This document shows positions 1 to 8,983 of a stretch of DNA of 64,000 nucleotides, one piece after another. The number at the start of each line of letters is the position of its first letter. Position 1 is the first letter of the stretch. This DNA comes from Candidatus Burkholderia verschuerenii (GTDB lineage: Bacteria; Pseudomonadota; Gammaproteobacteria; Burkholderiales; Burkholderiaceae), in the NCBI RefSeq assembly GCF_001189365.1, contig NZ_LFJJ01000005.1:1-64000 (forward strand), in the 5' to 3' direction. Below the pieces are notes generated by a model. It searched no databases. It saw only the letters and a list, made by a program, of their open reading frames with translations, and was not told the DNA's origin. Position numbers and translations under genes: made by a program.

Positions 1-12
1 GGCGAAGTTCCA

Positions 13-55
13 AACTCCCAGGAAACCATTCAGATCAATATTGCTTCTGGGAGTT
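13..55. repeat. 9-bp inverted repeat at the window edge
   Basis: AACTCCCAG (13-21) is exactly complementary to CTGGGAGTT (47-55), with a 25-base loop. No T-run follows, so this is not a clear intrinsic terminator. It could be part of a leader or a protein-binding site of a gene to the left of the window. Confidence 0.35.
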
Positions 56-342
56 CTGGGAAACACGATCTTCCGGCGGCCCCTTGCCACCCTTGACTTC
101 GACTAATTCTGAAGGGCCGACTAAGAAGTGAAGAGTGCGGCACGCGTCCACGCATACCCATGCTCATCCGTGCGCCGGCATGAATCAGCGTGGCGACCAA
201 AATAATTTATAGTTTTTGTATTTTGCAAAGACGAGGAATGGCCGGATCCGGGCACGGCGAGAACGCCGGTGAGCGCCGCCCGGCGCGGCTTTGCGGGATT
301 CGTCGATGCGCGCCGAGCCGTTCGAGTCGGGATAACCCGCAT
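56..342. other. intergenic stretch without a recognisable gene
   Basis: I see no reading frame here with family resemblance. The short frames lack ribosome binding sites and recognisable motifs. The stretch is less GC-rich in parts than the genes that follow and probably holds upstream sequence of the promoter at 343-371. Confidence 0.5.
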
Positions 343-371
343 TTGACAGTGATCGTTGGCCTCAATAGATT
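343..371 (+). promoter_or_regulatory. sigma70 promoter of the MmgE/SDR operon
   Basis: A consensus -35 TTGACA (343-348), a 17-base spacer and a -10 TAGATT (366-371) form a good sigma70 promoter. The LacI-type operator at 371-384 begins on the last base of the -10, so a bound repressor would cover the transcription start. The leader to the first gene is about 220 bases and contains a second operator. Confidence 0.65.
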
Positions 372-384
372 TGAAACGTTCTAA
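371..384. promoter_or_regulatory. LacI-family operator O1 (TTGAAACGTTCTAA)
   Basis: TTGAAACGTTCTAA has the AAACGTT core of the perfect palindrome at 4861-4874. It overlaps the start point of the 343-371 promoter. It probably binds the LacI-family repressor encoded at 3623-4678. Confidence 0.6.
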
Positions 385-502
385 CGCGAAGCGGCGTCCA
401 GGCACACGCCTATCAGCCGACGCACGCGTCTGCGTGAATGGCGTTCACGTTAAATCAGATATGTATGAACGCGTCATTCGAGCTTCGATTTTGCTGTCAG
501 AA

Positions 503-516
503 ATGAAACGTTTTAA
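503..516. promoter_or_regulatory. LacI-family operator O2 (ATGAAACGTTTTAA)
   Basis: ATGAAACGTTTTAA differs from the perfect palindrome ATGAAACGTTTCAT at two positions. It lies 132 bases downstream of O1 (start to start) and 80 bases before the first gene. The paired arrangement would allow repression by looping or roadblock. Confidence 0.6.
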
Positions 517-595
517 CGACATTGGCACGTCTGACCGCGCCTGACGCATCGCGCGCGTTCAGACCGAAAAAACGCCCAGATACAGGAGACACGCA

Positions 596-1966
596 ATGGA
601 AGGCTTGACCCGGCAGATCGGCCGATTCGCGGCCGAATTCGAACTGTCCGCCGTGCCGGATGCATCGCTGGAAGGCGCGCAGACGGGCATCGCGGATTGC
701 ATCGGCGTAATGCTCGCGGGCTCGAAGGAACCCGCGCCGAACATCATCCAGCGCACCTGTATCGACGTGGACGCCGAACGCGGCGCGCCGGTCGTGCCGT
801 CGCGCCGCTGGCTCGCGCCGGCCGACGCCGCGCTGGTGAACGGCGTCTCGGCGCACGTGCTCGATTACGACGACGTCGCGCTGGCGGGCCATCCGAGCAC
901 CGTGCTCACGCCGGCGATTCTCGCGCAAGGCTGGGCGTCGGGCAGCAGCGGCCGCGACATGCTGGCGGCGTATATCGCCGGATACGAAACCTGGGCGTTG
1001 CTCGACGATCTCGAACCGGGCCACTTCCACGATCTCGGTTTTCATCCGACGGCCGTGCTCGGCACCATCGCGACGGCGGTCGCGTGCGCGTACCTTCAGC
1101 GGCTCACCGTCGAGCAGGCGACGCACGCGGTCGCGTTGAGCGCATCGCTGGCGGCGGGGCTGGTCGGCAACTTCGGCAGCATGACGAAATCGCTGCACGC
1201 GGGCCGCGCGGCGCAATCGGGCGTGCTGGCCGCGACGTTGGCGAAGGCCGGCTACACGGCCTCCGTCGACGCGATGGAGCATCGCACCGGCTTCATGCGC
1301 ACGCATTCGCCGTCGCGCGAGCCGGATCTCGCCGAGCGCGATCATCGGCTGGGCCGCGAATGGCGCATGCCGGGTTACGGCGTCAACGTGAAGCGCTATC
1401 CGATCTGCTATGCGACGCATCGCGCGATCGACGCGGTGCTCGCCCTGCGCGCGGCCGAATCCGTCGCCGCCGATGCCGTCGCCGAAGTGCGCGTGCTGAC
1501 CGGCGAAACGCAGCGTCTGATGCTGCGCAATCGCGCGCCGCAAACCGGCCTCGAAGCGAAGTTCAGCATGGAATTTCCGATGGCGAGCGCGCTGCTGGCC
1601 GGACGCGTCGGCCTGCGCGAACTCACCGACGAATTCGTCACGCGCGCCGACGTGCAGGAACTGATGTCGCGCGTGAACGTGACGACGACCAAGGAACTCG
1701 CGAAGGACTGGGATCAACCGTTCGCGCCCGTCGATGAAGTGACCTTCGTGATGAAGGACGGCCGCGAGCTGAAGGCCGATCCGGTCACGCGTCCGAAGGG
1801 CAGCTGGCAGCGGCGTCTCACGCAGGACGAGTTGCGCGAGAAGTTCGTCGATTGCGCGCAGGACGTGCTCGGCGACGGCACGGGCGCCTTGTTCGATCAA
1901 CTGTCGAACCTGAAGACGCTCGGCTCGGTGCGCGAACTCGACCTGTTCAGCACCGCGCTCGCCTGA
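596..1966 (+). CDS. MmgE/PrpD family protein
   Basis: A 456-residue protein of the MmgE/PrpD family, which includes 2-methylcitrate dehydratase PrpD and cis-aconitate decarboxylase. The family motif NGVSAHVLDYDDV, followed by GHPS, lies at residues 82-101, and the length matches the family. The start at 596 has an AGGAG box at 584-588. It is the first gene of an operon with two SDR enzymes, behind a sigma70 promoter and two LacI operators. A dehydration, hydration or decarboxylation of a small di- or tricarboxylate is likely from family knowledge; the substrate cannot be read from the sequence. The frame is intact. Confidence 0.85.
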   Translation: MEGLTRQIGRFAAEFELSAVPDASLEGAQTGIADCIGVMLAGSKEPAPNIIQRTCIDVDAERGAPVVPSRRWLAPADAALVNGVSAHVLDYDDVALAGHPSTVLTPAILAQGWASGSSGRDMLAAYIAGYETWALLDDLEPGHFHDLGFHPTAVLGTIATAVACAYLQRLTVEQATHAVALSASLAAGLVGNFGSMTKSLHAGRAAQSGVLAATLAKAGYTASVDAMEHRTGFMRTHSPSREPDLAERDHRLGREWRMPGYGVNVKRYPICYATHRAIDAVLALRAAESVAADAVAEVRVLTGETQRLMLRNRAPQTGLEAKFSMEFPMASALLAGRVGLRELTDEFVTRADVQELMSRVNVTTTKELAKDWDQPFAPVDEVTFVMKDGRELKADPVTRPKGSWQRRLTQDELREKFVDCAQDVLGDGTGALFDQLSNLKTLGSVRELDLFSTALA

Positions 1967-2000
1967 GCGGACGCTGACTCGATCAACAAGCGGAGGAACG

Positions 2001-2809
2001 ATGGATCTGGGACTCGCGGGAAAGAAGGCCGTCGTGACCGGCGGCAGCAAGGGCATCGGTCTGGAAACGGCGCGCCGGCTGGCGGGCGAAGGCGCGGACG
2101 TGCTGATCTGCGCGCGCCGTCACGACGCGTTGCAGGAAGCGGTGGAAGACATCAAGGGCACGACGGGCCGCATGGTCGAGGCGATGTCGCTCGACGTGAC
2201 CAATGTCGAGCAGATCGCGAGCCTGCCGGACGTGATCCGCACCAAGCTCGGCTGGATCGATCTGCTGGTGAACAACGCGGGCACCGGCACCTATAAGCCG
2301 TTTCTCGAGGTCACCGACGAAGAGCTGCAATACGGCACCGCGATCAACTTCTTCGCGCAGTTCCGCATCTGCCAGCGCATCGTGCCGATGATGCTCGAGC
2401 GCGGCGGCGCCACATCGTCAACGTGTCGGGCGAGACCGGCATCATGGTGCTGAATCAGCCGTTTCTGTCGTCGTGCACGGGGCCGTCGAAGTCGGCAGAA
2501 ATCCGGCTGTCGAAGATTCTCGCCAACGAATTCGCGCCGCAGAATATCCGCGTGAATTGCGTCGTGCCGGGCTTCGTGCAGACGCCGGAACGCTTCGGCA
2601 AATGGGAGCGCGAACTCGCCAAGCGTCCGCTCGACGACAACTAAGCCGAGGACGCGCGCACCCAATGGGCGAAGAATCAGGCGATGCGCAATACCCGCTG
2701 GGGCACGCCCGAGGAACTGGCGAGCCTGATCGTGTTCGCGCTCTCCGATGTCTCCGCGTTCATGAACGGCGCGGTGCTGGTCGCGGACGGAGCGATGGAC
2801 AAGTTATGA
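2001..2809 (+). pseudogene. SDR family oxidoreductase, frameshifted and with an internal stop
   Basis: This is an NAD(P)-dependent short-chain dehydrogenase. The nucleotide-binding TGGSKGIG is at residues 13-20 and NNAG at 91-94. The frame shifts near 2405, where GGCGGCGCCAC reads as one G missing from a GGC run; the rest (IVNVSGETG, NCVVPGFVQTP) is in the +2 frame. A TAA at 2642-2644 then interrupts it, and homology-like sequence continues (WGTPEELASLIVFALSD) to the TGA at 2807. CAA to TAA would explain the stop. The position of the catalytic Tyr of YxxxK is Thr (TGPSK), which is unusual. Start ATG 2001 has GGAGG just upstream. The TGA overlaps the ATG of the next SDR. Confidence 0.8.
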
Positions 2810-3585
2810 CCGACGGGCTTGACGACGCGCTGCACGCTTTTAGGCTCGATGGCCGGGTCGCGGCGATCACGGGCGGCGCGCGCGGCATCGGCCGGGCGGT
2901 GGGCGAGTTGTTCACCGCCGTCGGCGCGCGCGTGATCGTGCTCGATCGCGATATCGAAGCGGCGCAGGCGACCGCGCTCGCGCTCGGATCGCAGGCGCGC
3001 GCGCATCGGCTCGATGTCCGCGACGAAGCGCAGGTCGATGCCGTGTTCGACGAGATCGCGCGCGCGGAAGGCCAGATCGACGTGCTGGTGAACAACGCGG
3101 GCATCGCGATCCGGCGGCCCACGCTCGAACTGAGCGCGCAAGAATGGGAGCAGGTGGTGTCGGTCAATCTCACCGGCACGTTTTTGTGCGCGCGTGCCGC
3201 CGGGCGTCATATGGTGGCGCGCGGGCGCGGCGCGATCGTCAATATGGCGTCGATCTTCGGCGTGTCGGGCGGCGGCGTGTATCCGAACATTTCGTACCAG
3301 GCGTCGAAGGGCGCGGTGGTCAACTTCACGCGGGTGCTAGCCGTCGAATGGGCGCGGGCGTGCGTGCGCGTCAACGCGCTGGCGCCGACCTGGGTCGATA
3401 CCGATCTGATCGCGCCGTTGAAGAACAACGCGATGTTCATGGCGAAGAGCCGCGAGATGACGCCGCTCGGACGCTTCGCGAGCACCGCCGATGTCGCCCA
3501 CGCGTGCCTGTATCTGGCGTCCGATGCCGCCGCGATGGTGACGGGTCACATCCTGCCGGTGGACGGCGGCTTTCTCGCGCAGTAG
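2806..3585 (+). CDS. SDR family NAD(P)-dependent oxidoreductase
   Basis: A complete 259-residue classical SDR. TGGARGIG (22-29) binds the cofactor, NNAG is at 96-99, the catalytic Ser is near 149 in IVNMAS, and Tyr164-x3-Lys168 (YQASK) completes the active site. The C-terminal VTGHILPVDGGF is the typical SDR ending. The start overlaps the stop of the damaged SDR upstream (ATGA), so translation is probably coupled. It likely oxidises a hydroxy acid or alcohol in the pathway induced through the LacI repressor; the substrate is unknown. It ends with TAG. Confidence 0.85.
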   Translation: MTDGLDDALHAFRLDGRVAAITGGARGIGRAVGELFTAVGARVIVLDRDIEAAQATALALGSQARAHRLDVRDEAQVDAVFDEIARAEGQIDVLVNNAGIAIRRPTLELSAQEWEQVVSVNLTGTFLCARAAGRHMVARGRGAIVNMASIFGVSGGGVYPNISYQASKGAVVNFTRVLAVEWARACVRVNALAPTWVDTDLIAPLKNNAMFMAKSREMTPLGRFASTADVAHACLYLASDAAAMVTGHILPVDGGFLAQ

Positions 3586-3622
3586 CCGAAGTAGCCGCTA
3601 TTGCGTTCACGCGCCACGCAGA

Positions 3623-4678
3623 TCAGTCGCGCGGACCGCGGCAGGAGCGGCGCAGCACGATCTCGGTCGGAATCGTGATGCGGCGCGTCTGCGTCGACTT
3701 GACCGCCGATCCCGGCATGCGGCTGAGCATCACCTGTGCGGCGTTGCGGCCCATGCCTTCGAGGTCCCAGCGCACCGTCGTGATGGGCGGCGACGCGAGT
3801 TCGGCCAGATCGGTATCGCCGACCGCGATGATCGAGACGTCCTGCGGCACCTGCACGCCCTTGAGCGTGAGTGCGCGCAGCGCGCCCGCGAGCATCATGT
3901 TGCCGCCGAGGATAATCGCGGTGGGCGGCGTTTCCATCGACATCAGCGATTGCACTTCCTGATAGCCGTAGGTGGCGTCGAGACTGTCGAGCCGCAGCAG
4001 CGACGGGTCGATCGGCAAGCCGGCCGCTTCGTGCGCCTCGACGAAGCCCTTGAAACGTTCGCGTCCGGGCCGGATGCTCGACGCGCCGGTAATCAGCGCG
4101 ATGCGCCGATGCCCCAGCGACAACAGATATTCGGCCGCCTGATGAATGCCGTTGCACTGATTCGACACGACATGGTCGCACTTCTCCGGAAACTCGCGCT
4201 CGATCAGCACGGTCGGCACATGCGTGCTCTCGATCAGCTTGATCATGCGTTCGTCGTATTCGTCGGACGGCGCGAACAGCAGGCCGTCGACGCGGCGTTG
4301 CAGCAGCAGCTTGAGCAGTTCGATTTCATGCTCGACCTTGCCGTTGCTGTTGGCGAGGATGAACGCGTAACCGTAACGCCGCAGCACTTCCTCCGCGCCC
4401 TTGACGATGGATGCAAACAGCGGATTGCGCGAGTCCGGCAGCAGGCAGCCGATCGCCTTCGTCGATGCGGTGCGCATGCTTTGCGCGACCACGTTCGGCT
4501 GCCAGCCGGTCGCCGCGATGGCCGCCTCGACGCGCGCGCGGATCAGCGGCTTCACGCTCGGATGCTTGTTCGCGACGCGCGACACCGTGCCGAGCGAGAC
4601 GCGCGCGGCGGCCGCGACATCGCGCATCGTGACGGCCGTCTTGGCGGGCGGGATGGTCTTGCGGGATGCGGACTTCAT
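3623..4678 (-). CDS. LacI family transcriptional regulator
   Basis: A 351-residue LacI/GalR repressor. The N-terminal helix-turn-helix (TMRDVAAAARVSLGTVSRVA, about 17-36) precedes a periplasmic-binding-protein-like ligand domain. The start at 4678 (MKSASRK) is preferred over upstream codons because the helix-turn-helix then sits at the usual distance from the N terminus. It lies between the two arms of the regulon: the MmgE/SDR operon is convergent and the Liv operon divergent. Four copies of an ATGAAACG-type palindrome (371, 503, 4861, 9688) precede the transcription units, and the one at 4861 would also allow autoregulation. The effector is probably the substrate of the pathway. Confidence 0.9.
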   Translation of the reverse strand: MKSASRKTIPPAKTAVTMRDVAAAARVSLGTVSRVANKHPSVKPLIRARVEAAIAATGWQPNVVAQSMRTASTKAIGCLLPDSRNPLFASIVKGAEEVLRRYGYAFILANSNGKVEHEIELLKLLLQRRVDGLLFAPSDEYDERMIKLIESTHVPTVLIEREFPEKCDHVVSNQCNGIHQAAEYLLSLGHRRIALITGASSIRPGRERFKGFVEAHEAAGLPIDPSLLRLDSLDATYGYQEVQSLMSMETPPTAIILGGNMMLAGALRALTLKGVQVPQDVSIIAVGDTDLAELASPPITTVRWDLEGMGRNAAQVMLSRMPGSAVKSTQTRRITIPTEIVLRRSCRGPRD

Positions 4679-4992
4679 CGGACCATCCGGCGAGGCGTGA
4701 ACGAGACAGTGGGAACGGCGGAAATTTGTATTCCTTTCAGTTGATTCTGAGTGCTCTGTAAAAACCGGTAGTCGGGGTGGCAAGCCCCATGGATCAGTAC
4801 TCTACGGCATTTCACAATATGCGGTAACTATCCCCACGCACTAGGAATAACACGTAAAAAATGAAACGTTTCATTGAGGCTCACAGGGCGCTCTCATAGA
4901 CTGGGTTCTCCGTCGCGCAGGTCGGCTTCAAGTCCGATCAACGAGCTTCGCGCGAACGGTCCGACTCGAAAAAAATCAAGGAGACAAGCCGG
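4679..4992. other. divergent intergenic region between lacI and the Liv operon
   Basis: This 314-bp, comparatively AT-rich stretch carries the perfect operator at 4861-4874. It must hold the promoters of the lacI gene and of the ABC transporter operon. I could not place convincing -35/-10 pairs. No coding sequence is apparent. Confidence 0.5.
4861..4874. promoter_or_regulatory. LacI-family operator O3, perfect palindrome
   Basis: ATGAAACGTTTCAT is a perfect 14-bp palindrome with the central CG typical of LacI-family sites. It lies in the divergent region between the regulator gene and the ABC transporter operon and defines the consensus for the other three copies. Confidence 0.75.
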
Positions 4993-6194
4993 ATGTTCCG
5001 CACGCGCGTTTTTGACCAACCCAAGCCGTCCCTGAAACCTCTGAAGTTCGCGCTGGCCGCGAGCATCCTGTCGATGAGCGTCGCCGCGCACGCGGCTGCA
5101 TGCGACGTGAAGATCGGCGTCGTCGCCGTGTTGTCGGGCCCCGCCGCGAGCTGGGGCATCGCGCTGCGCGAAGGCGTGGCGTTCGCCGCGCAGGAAGTGA
5201 ACGCGACCGGTGGCCTGCAGATCGGCCAGGAGAAGTGCACCGTCAGCTTCACCGCGCTCGACAGCAAGTACACGGGCGAAGCATCCGCGTCGGCGGGCAA
5301 TCAGCTGGCGAGTCAGGGCATCAAGATCATCATCGGGCCGGTGGGATCGCCGGAAGTCACGGGCATCAAGCCGATCGTCGCGCGCAACGGCATCCTCGTG
5401 ATGGCGAACAGCTACGCGAAGGACGTGATCGGGCCGCGCTGGCCGCTGGTGTTTCACTTCGGGCCGGGACCGAGCGGCTGGGCCGATCCGATCATCAAGG
5501 CGGCGAAGGCGCGCTTCAACATGAAGAAGGTCGTCGTGATGGCGCCGAACGATCAGGGCGGCACCGACGTCGCTTCCGTCGATGCCGCGATGTACAAGAA
5601 GAACGGCATCGACACGGCCGAGGAGTACTACCAGCGCGGCACCACCAACTTCGCGCCGATCGTGCTGCGCGTGCTGGCCGGCAAGCCCGACGCGGTGGAA
5701 CTCGCGTCGTCGCCGCCGGGCGATACGGGCACCGTCATCAAGCAGTTGCGCGATGCGGGCTTCAACGGTCCGATCGGGCATCTGGGCGGTCCGGGCACGG
5801 AGGAAATCGTGCGCGTGGCGGGCGGCCTCGACGTCGTGAAGAACATGTACTGGTATGAGCCAGTGGTGCGCGATCCCGAACTCGCCAAAGTGGACGAGCA
5901 GTACAAGGGCTACTTCAACAAGGATGCGCCGCAGAACACGCTGTTCTATCAATGGCTCACGGCTTCGCGGATGGTGCTCAAGGCGATCTCGAAAGCCGGC
6001 ACGGCCACCCGACCAAGGTTGCCGAAGCGCTGCGCGGCCTGCCCGTCGACGATCCGAACATGGGCAAGGGTCAATGGATCGGCAAGGAGTTCTTCGGCGT
6101 GAATCAGGAACTGTCGTTCCCGTTCGGTATTGGGATGATCGTGGACAGCAAGTATCTGCCGGTGCAGAAGGTGCCCGCCGCGACCGGTAAATAA
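4993..6194 (+). pseudogene. Liv-type ABC transporter substrate-binding protein, frameshifted near 6005
   Basis: A periplasmic branched-chain-amino-acid-type binding protein (family 5/6). An N-terminal signal sequence (about 1-37, ending AAHA-A) precedes the mature start CDVKIGVVAVLSGPAASWG. The frame breaks near 6005 in CACGGCCACCC, where one G appears to be missing. The remaining 60 or so residues (HPTKVAEALRGLPVDDPNMGKG through VPAATGK) are in another frame up to the TAA at 6194. If real, the lesion replaces the C-terminal lobe and should inactivate uptake. It heads the livHMGF-like operon. Related proteins in such operons bind organic acids as often as amino acids. Confidence 0.85.
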
Positions 6195-6254
6195 CCGGCC
6201 AACGATGATGCCAGTACCGTCCCGCACGCGCGCGCAGCAGAGGAGGAGACCGCA

Positions 6255-7121
6255 ATGACAGCGTTTATCGCGACCGCCATGATCGGCCTGAGCCTGGGCT
6301 CGCAATACGCGCTGCTCGCGCTCGGCTTCACGCTGATCTTCGGCATTCTCGGCGTGATGAATTTCGCGCACGGCGCGTTCTATGCGCTCGGCGGCTACGT
6401 GGCATATGCCGCGGTCAGCCATCTCGGCATGCCGTATCCGGTCGCCGTGGTGATCGCGGCGCTGGTGACGGGCGCGATCGGCTACGTCTTCGAGCTGCTG
6501 CTGATCCAGCGCGTGATCGACGATCACCTGTCCACGCTGATGCTCACGCTCGGCCTGTCGATGCTCATCACGACGGGTCTGGTCGGCGGCTTCGGCGCGG
6601 AATCGCCGGAGTTCAAGTTTCCGGTCGAAGGCGTGCTGGAGATGGGACCGGTGCGCGTGCCGCTGTCGAATCTGATCACGGTGGCGGTGAGCGCGTGCAT
6701 CATCGGCGGGGTGTATCTGCTGATGTTCAAGACCGGCTTCGGCCGCGCGTTGCGGGCGCTGGCGAGCGATCGCGAAACGGCGTCGACGCTCGGCCTGCGC
6801 GCGAATCTGATGTTCCCGCTCGCGTTCAGTATCGCGACGGCGCTGGCGGGCGTGACCGGCGCGCTCGTCACGCCGATTCTGTCGCTGTCGCCGCACGTCG
6901 GCGAGCCGGTGCTGGCGACCTCGTTCATCGTCGTCATTCTGGGCGGGCTCGGCAGCTTGTGGGGCGAGGTGGCGGCCGCCGTCATCGTGGGTCTCGTCGA
7001 AGCGTATTCGAGCGTCTATCTGGGCGGATCGCGCGGCGCGCTGGCGCTGTTCGTGCTCGTCCTGATCCTGCTGATCGTCAAGCCGTCGGGTTTGTTCGGC
7101 CGCGAAGTGAGAGGAGCGTAA
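6255..7121 (+). CDS. Liv-type ABC transporter permease (LivH-like)
   Basis: A 288-residue inner-membrane permease of the LivH family with about eight hydrophobic segments. The N-terminal LGSQYALLALGFTLIFGILGVMNFAHGA is characteristic, and the late GGLGSLWGEV region is the loop that meets the ATPase. It is preceded by a strong GAGGAG box, and three bases separate its stop from the next gene. It forms the channel together with the LivM-like protein. The frame is intact. Confidence 0.9.
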   Translation: MTAFIATAMIGLSLGSQYALLALGFTLIFGILGVMNFAHGAFYALGGYVAYAAVSHLGMPYPVAVVIAALVTGAIGYVFELLLIQRVIDDHLSTLMLTLGLSMLITTGLVGGFGAESPEFKFPVEGVLEMGPVRVPLSNLITVAVSACIIGGVYLLMFKTGFGRALRALASDRETASTLGLRANLMFPLAFSIATALAGVTGALVTPILSLSPHVGEPVLATSFIVVILGGLGSLWGEVAAAVIVGLVEAYSSVYLGGSRGALALFVLVLILLIVKPSGLFGREVRGA

Positions 7122-7124
7122 GTC

Positions 7125-8159
7125 ATGGAAATGTCGCAATCCTGGGCGGTCAGGCGCACGCGGGCGGACGTATCGGGCTATGTGGCGGTCGCACTGGTCG
7201 CGTTGGCCGTGCTGATCCCGTTCCTCTCCACCGATCAAAAGGTCTATTCGATCACCAATCAGATTCTGATCGCGGTGCCGGCCGCGCTGAGCGTCTATCT
7301 GATGCTGCGGATCAATCTGATCAGCTTCGCGGTGCCGGCGTTCATGTGCATCGGCGGATACGCGTCGGCGTGGTGCGCGTTGAACGCGACGACCAATCTC
7401 GTCGTGCTCACCGGCGTCAGCTTCTTCCTGCCGATGCTGATCGCGTTGCCGCTCGGCGTGCTGGTGCTGGTGCTGGTGCTGCGCGGCGTGTACTTCGTGC
7501 TGGTGACTTACGTGCTGTCGGAGATCGTGCAGTTGCTGCTGTTCGAATTCTCCGAACTGACCGGCGGCGCGAACGGCCTGACCGGCGTCCCCGCGCCGAG
7601 CTTCGGCAGCATCGACTTCATGGATAACCGCTCGGTGCTGCTGATCGCGACCGGTCTCGCGCTGATCGCCGTGCTGATCGTGTGGGCGACACTGCGCGCC
7701 TTCCGCGATCCGTTCGACGGCATCCGCGAGAACGAACTGCTGGCGCGCAGTCTCGGGCTGGTCGTGTGGCATTACAAGGCGCTGGCGTTCTGTCTCGCGG
7801 CGGGACTCGCGGGGCTGGCCGGATTCTCGCTCGTCAACATGCTGCTGATGGCGCATCCGTCATCGTTCGCGGCCAACAACGGCGTGACTTACATCGCCTA
7901 CGCGATCATCGGCGGGCAGGGCGGCATGCTCGGCGCGATCGTCGGCGCGGGGCTGCTCGTGTGGGCGACGGCGTTCTTCAGCATCGGCGGCGAATATTCG
8001 AACGGGCTGTTCGGCCTGCTGGTGATGATCATCGTGCTGGTCGCGCCGTCGGGCGTGGCGGGCGTGCTCGGCAAGATCGGCGAACGCCTGCTCGCGGCCG
8101 TGCGCAGCCGCGGGCACGGCAACCTGTCCGGCGCATCGCCGAGGGAGGCACGGGAATGA
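7125..8159 (+). CDS. Liv-type ABC transporter permease (LivM-like)
   Basis: A 344-residue LivM-family permease with multiple transmembrane segments and the family loop IIGGQGGMLGAIVGA near the end. The start at 7125 follows the LivH stop by three bases, with GAGGAG overlapping the end of livH. Its TGA overlaps the ATG of the ATPase gene (ATGA), indicating coupled translation. It is the second channel subunit of the importer. The frame is intact. Confidence 0.9.
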   Translation: MEMSQSWAVRRTRADVSGYVAVALVALAVLIPFLSTDQKVYSITNQILIAVPAALSVYLMLRINLISFAVPAFMCIGGYASAWCALNATTNLVVLTGVSFFLPMLIALPLGVLVLVLVLRGVYFVLVTYVLSEIVQLLLFEFSELTGGANGLTGVPAPSFGSIDFMDNRSVLLIATGLALIAVLIVWATLRAFRDPFDGIRENELLARSLGLVVWHYKALAFCLAAGLAGLAGFSLVNMLLMAHPSSFAANNGVTYIAYAIIGGQGGMLGAIVGAGLLVWATAFFSIGGEYSNGLFGLLVMIIVLVAPSGVAGVLGKIGERLLAAVRSRGHGNLSGASPREARE

Positions 8160-8983
8160 GCACGACGGCATCCACCACGGCATCGTCCACGTCGTTCGCG
8201 CCTTCGACGGTAACGGAATCGGCCGGCGCGGGACACGGCGCTGCGCTGCGCGTGAACGGCGTCACCAAGCGCTACGGCGGCCTGAAGGTATTCGAGAACC
8301 TGAGTTTCGAGCTGGGCGTGGGCGAAGTGCTCGGCGTGATCGGGCCGAATGGCGCGGGCAAGACCACGCTGATCAACGTGCTGTGTGGCTCGACCGGCTG
8401 CACGGGCGGCCACATCACGCTACGCGGACGCGAGATCGGCGGTTTGCCGCTGCACGAAGTAAGCTGTCACGGACTGGTGCGCACGTTCCAGCAAACCAAC
8501 ACGTTCCGTTCGAAGTCGGTGCGCGAAAACTTGGGCTACGCGTTGCGCTTCAGCCGCAGCGATGCCGCGCAGCACGCGCATGTCAGCGAGATGTTCGAGC
8601 GCTTCGAGCTCGCGCCGCGTCTCGATGAAATGAGCGACAAGCTGCCCTACAGCCTGCAGAAGATGCTCGGGCTGCTGCTCGCGTTCATCGCCAAACCATC
8701 GGTATTGCTGATGGACGAACCTGCCGCCGGGCTGGAGCGGCGCGAGCGCGAGTATATCGACTTTTTCATCCACAAGGCGCGCGAGGCGCTGGGTTGCAGC
8801 GTGCTGATCGTCGAGCACGACATCGACCTGATCCGGCGGCTGTGCGAGCGCGTGATCGTGCTCGACGGCGGGCGGCTGCTCGCGGCCGGCGAAACGGCGG
8901 AAGTGCTCAGCCGCAAGGACGTGCTCGCGGCGTATGTCGGAGAGATCGAGGAGACGGCGGATGCTGACGGTTCGCAACATTGA
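8156..8983 (+). CDS. Liv-type ABC transporter ATP-binding protein (LivG-like)
   Basis: A 275-residue ABC ATPase. A Ser/Thr/Ala-rich N-terminal extension of about 28 residues precedes the domain. Walker A is GPNGAGKT (63-70), the Q-loop is TFQQT, Walker B is VLLMDEPAAGLE, and the switch His is in IVEHD. The signature is degenerate: where LivG proteins normally have LSYGQQR, this one reads LPYSLQKML. The partner LivF-like ATPase keeps LSGGQ, so one composite ATP site would be canonical. The start overlaps the livM stop. The substrate is set by the upstream binding protein. Confidence 0.88.
   Translation: MSTTASTTASSTSFAPSTVTESAGAGHGAALRVNGVTKRYGGLKVFENLSFELGVGEVLGVIGPNGAGKTTLINVLCGSTGCTGGHITLRGREIGGLPLHEVSCHGLVRTFQQTNTFRSKSVRENLGYALRFSRSDAAQHAHVSEMFERFELAPRLDEMSDKLPYSLQKMLGLLLAFIAKPSVLLMDEPAAGLERREREYIDFFIHKAREALGCSVLIVEHDIDLIRRLCERVIVLDGGRLLAAGETAEVLSRKDVLAAYVGEIEETADADGSQH

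Noticed and set aside
497-2056. Long minus-strand frame (519 codons) opposite the MmgE/PrpD gene
   Set aside because: Arg/His-rich composition without family motifs, on the antisense of a well-supported gene; a shadow frame caused by high GC at third positions.
5949-7856. 635-codon minus-strand frame opposite the Liv permeases
   Set aside because: Composition dominated by Arg, Gln, His and Asp, no domains, covers three clear genes on the other strand. The same applies to 9306-11180, 34822-36774 and 36059-37906.
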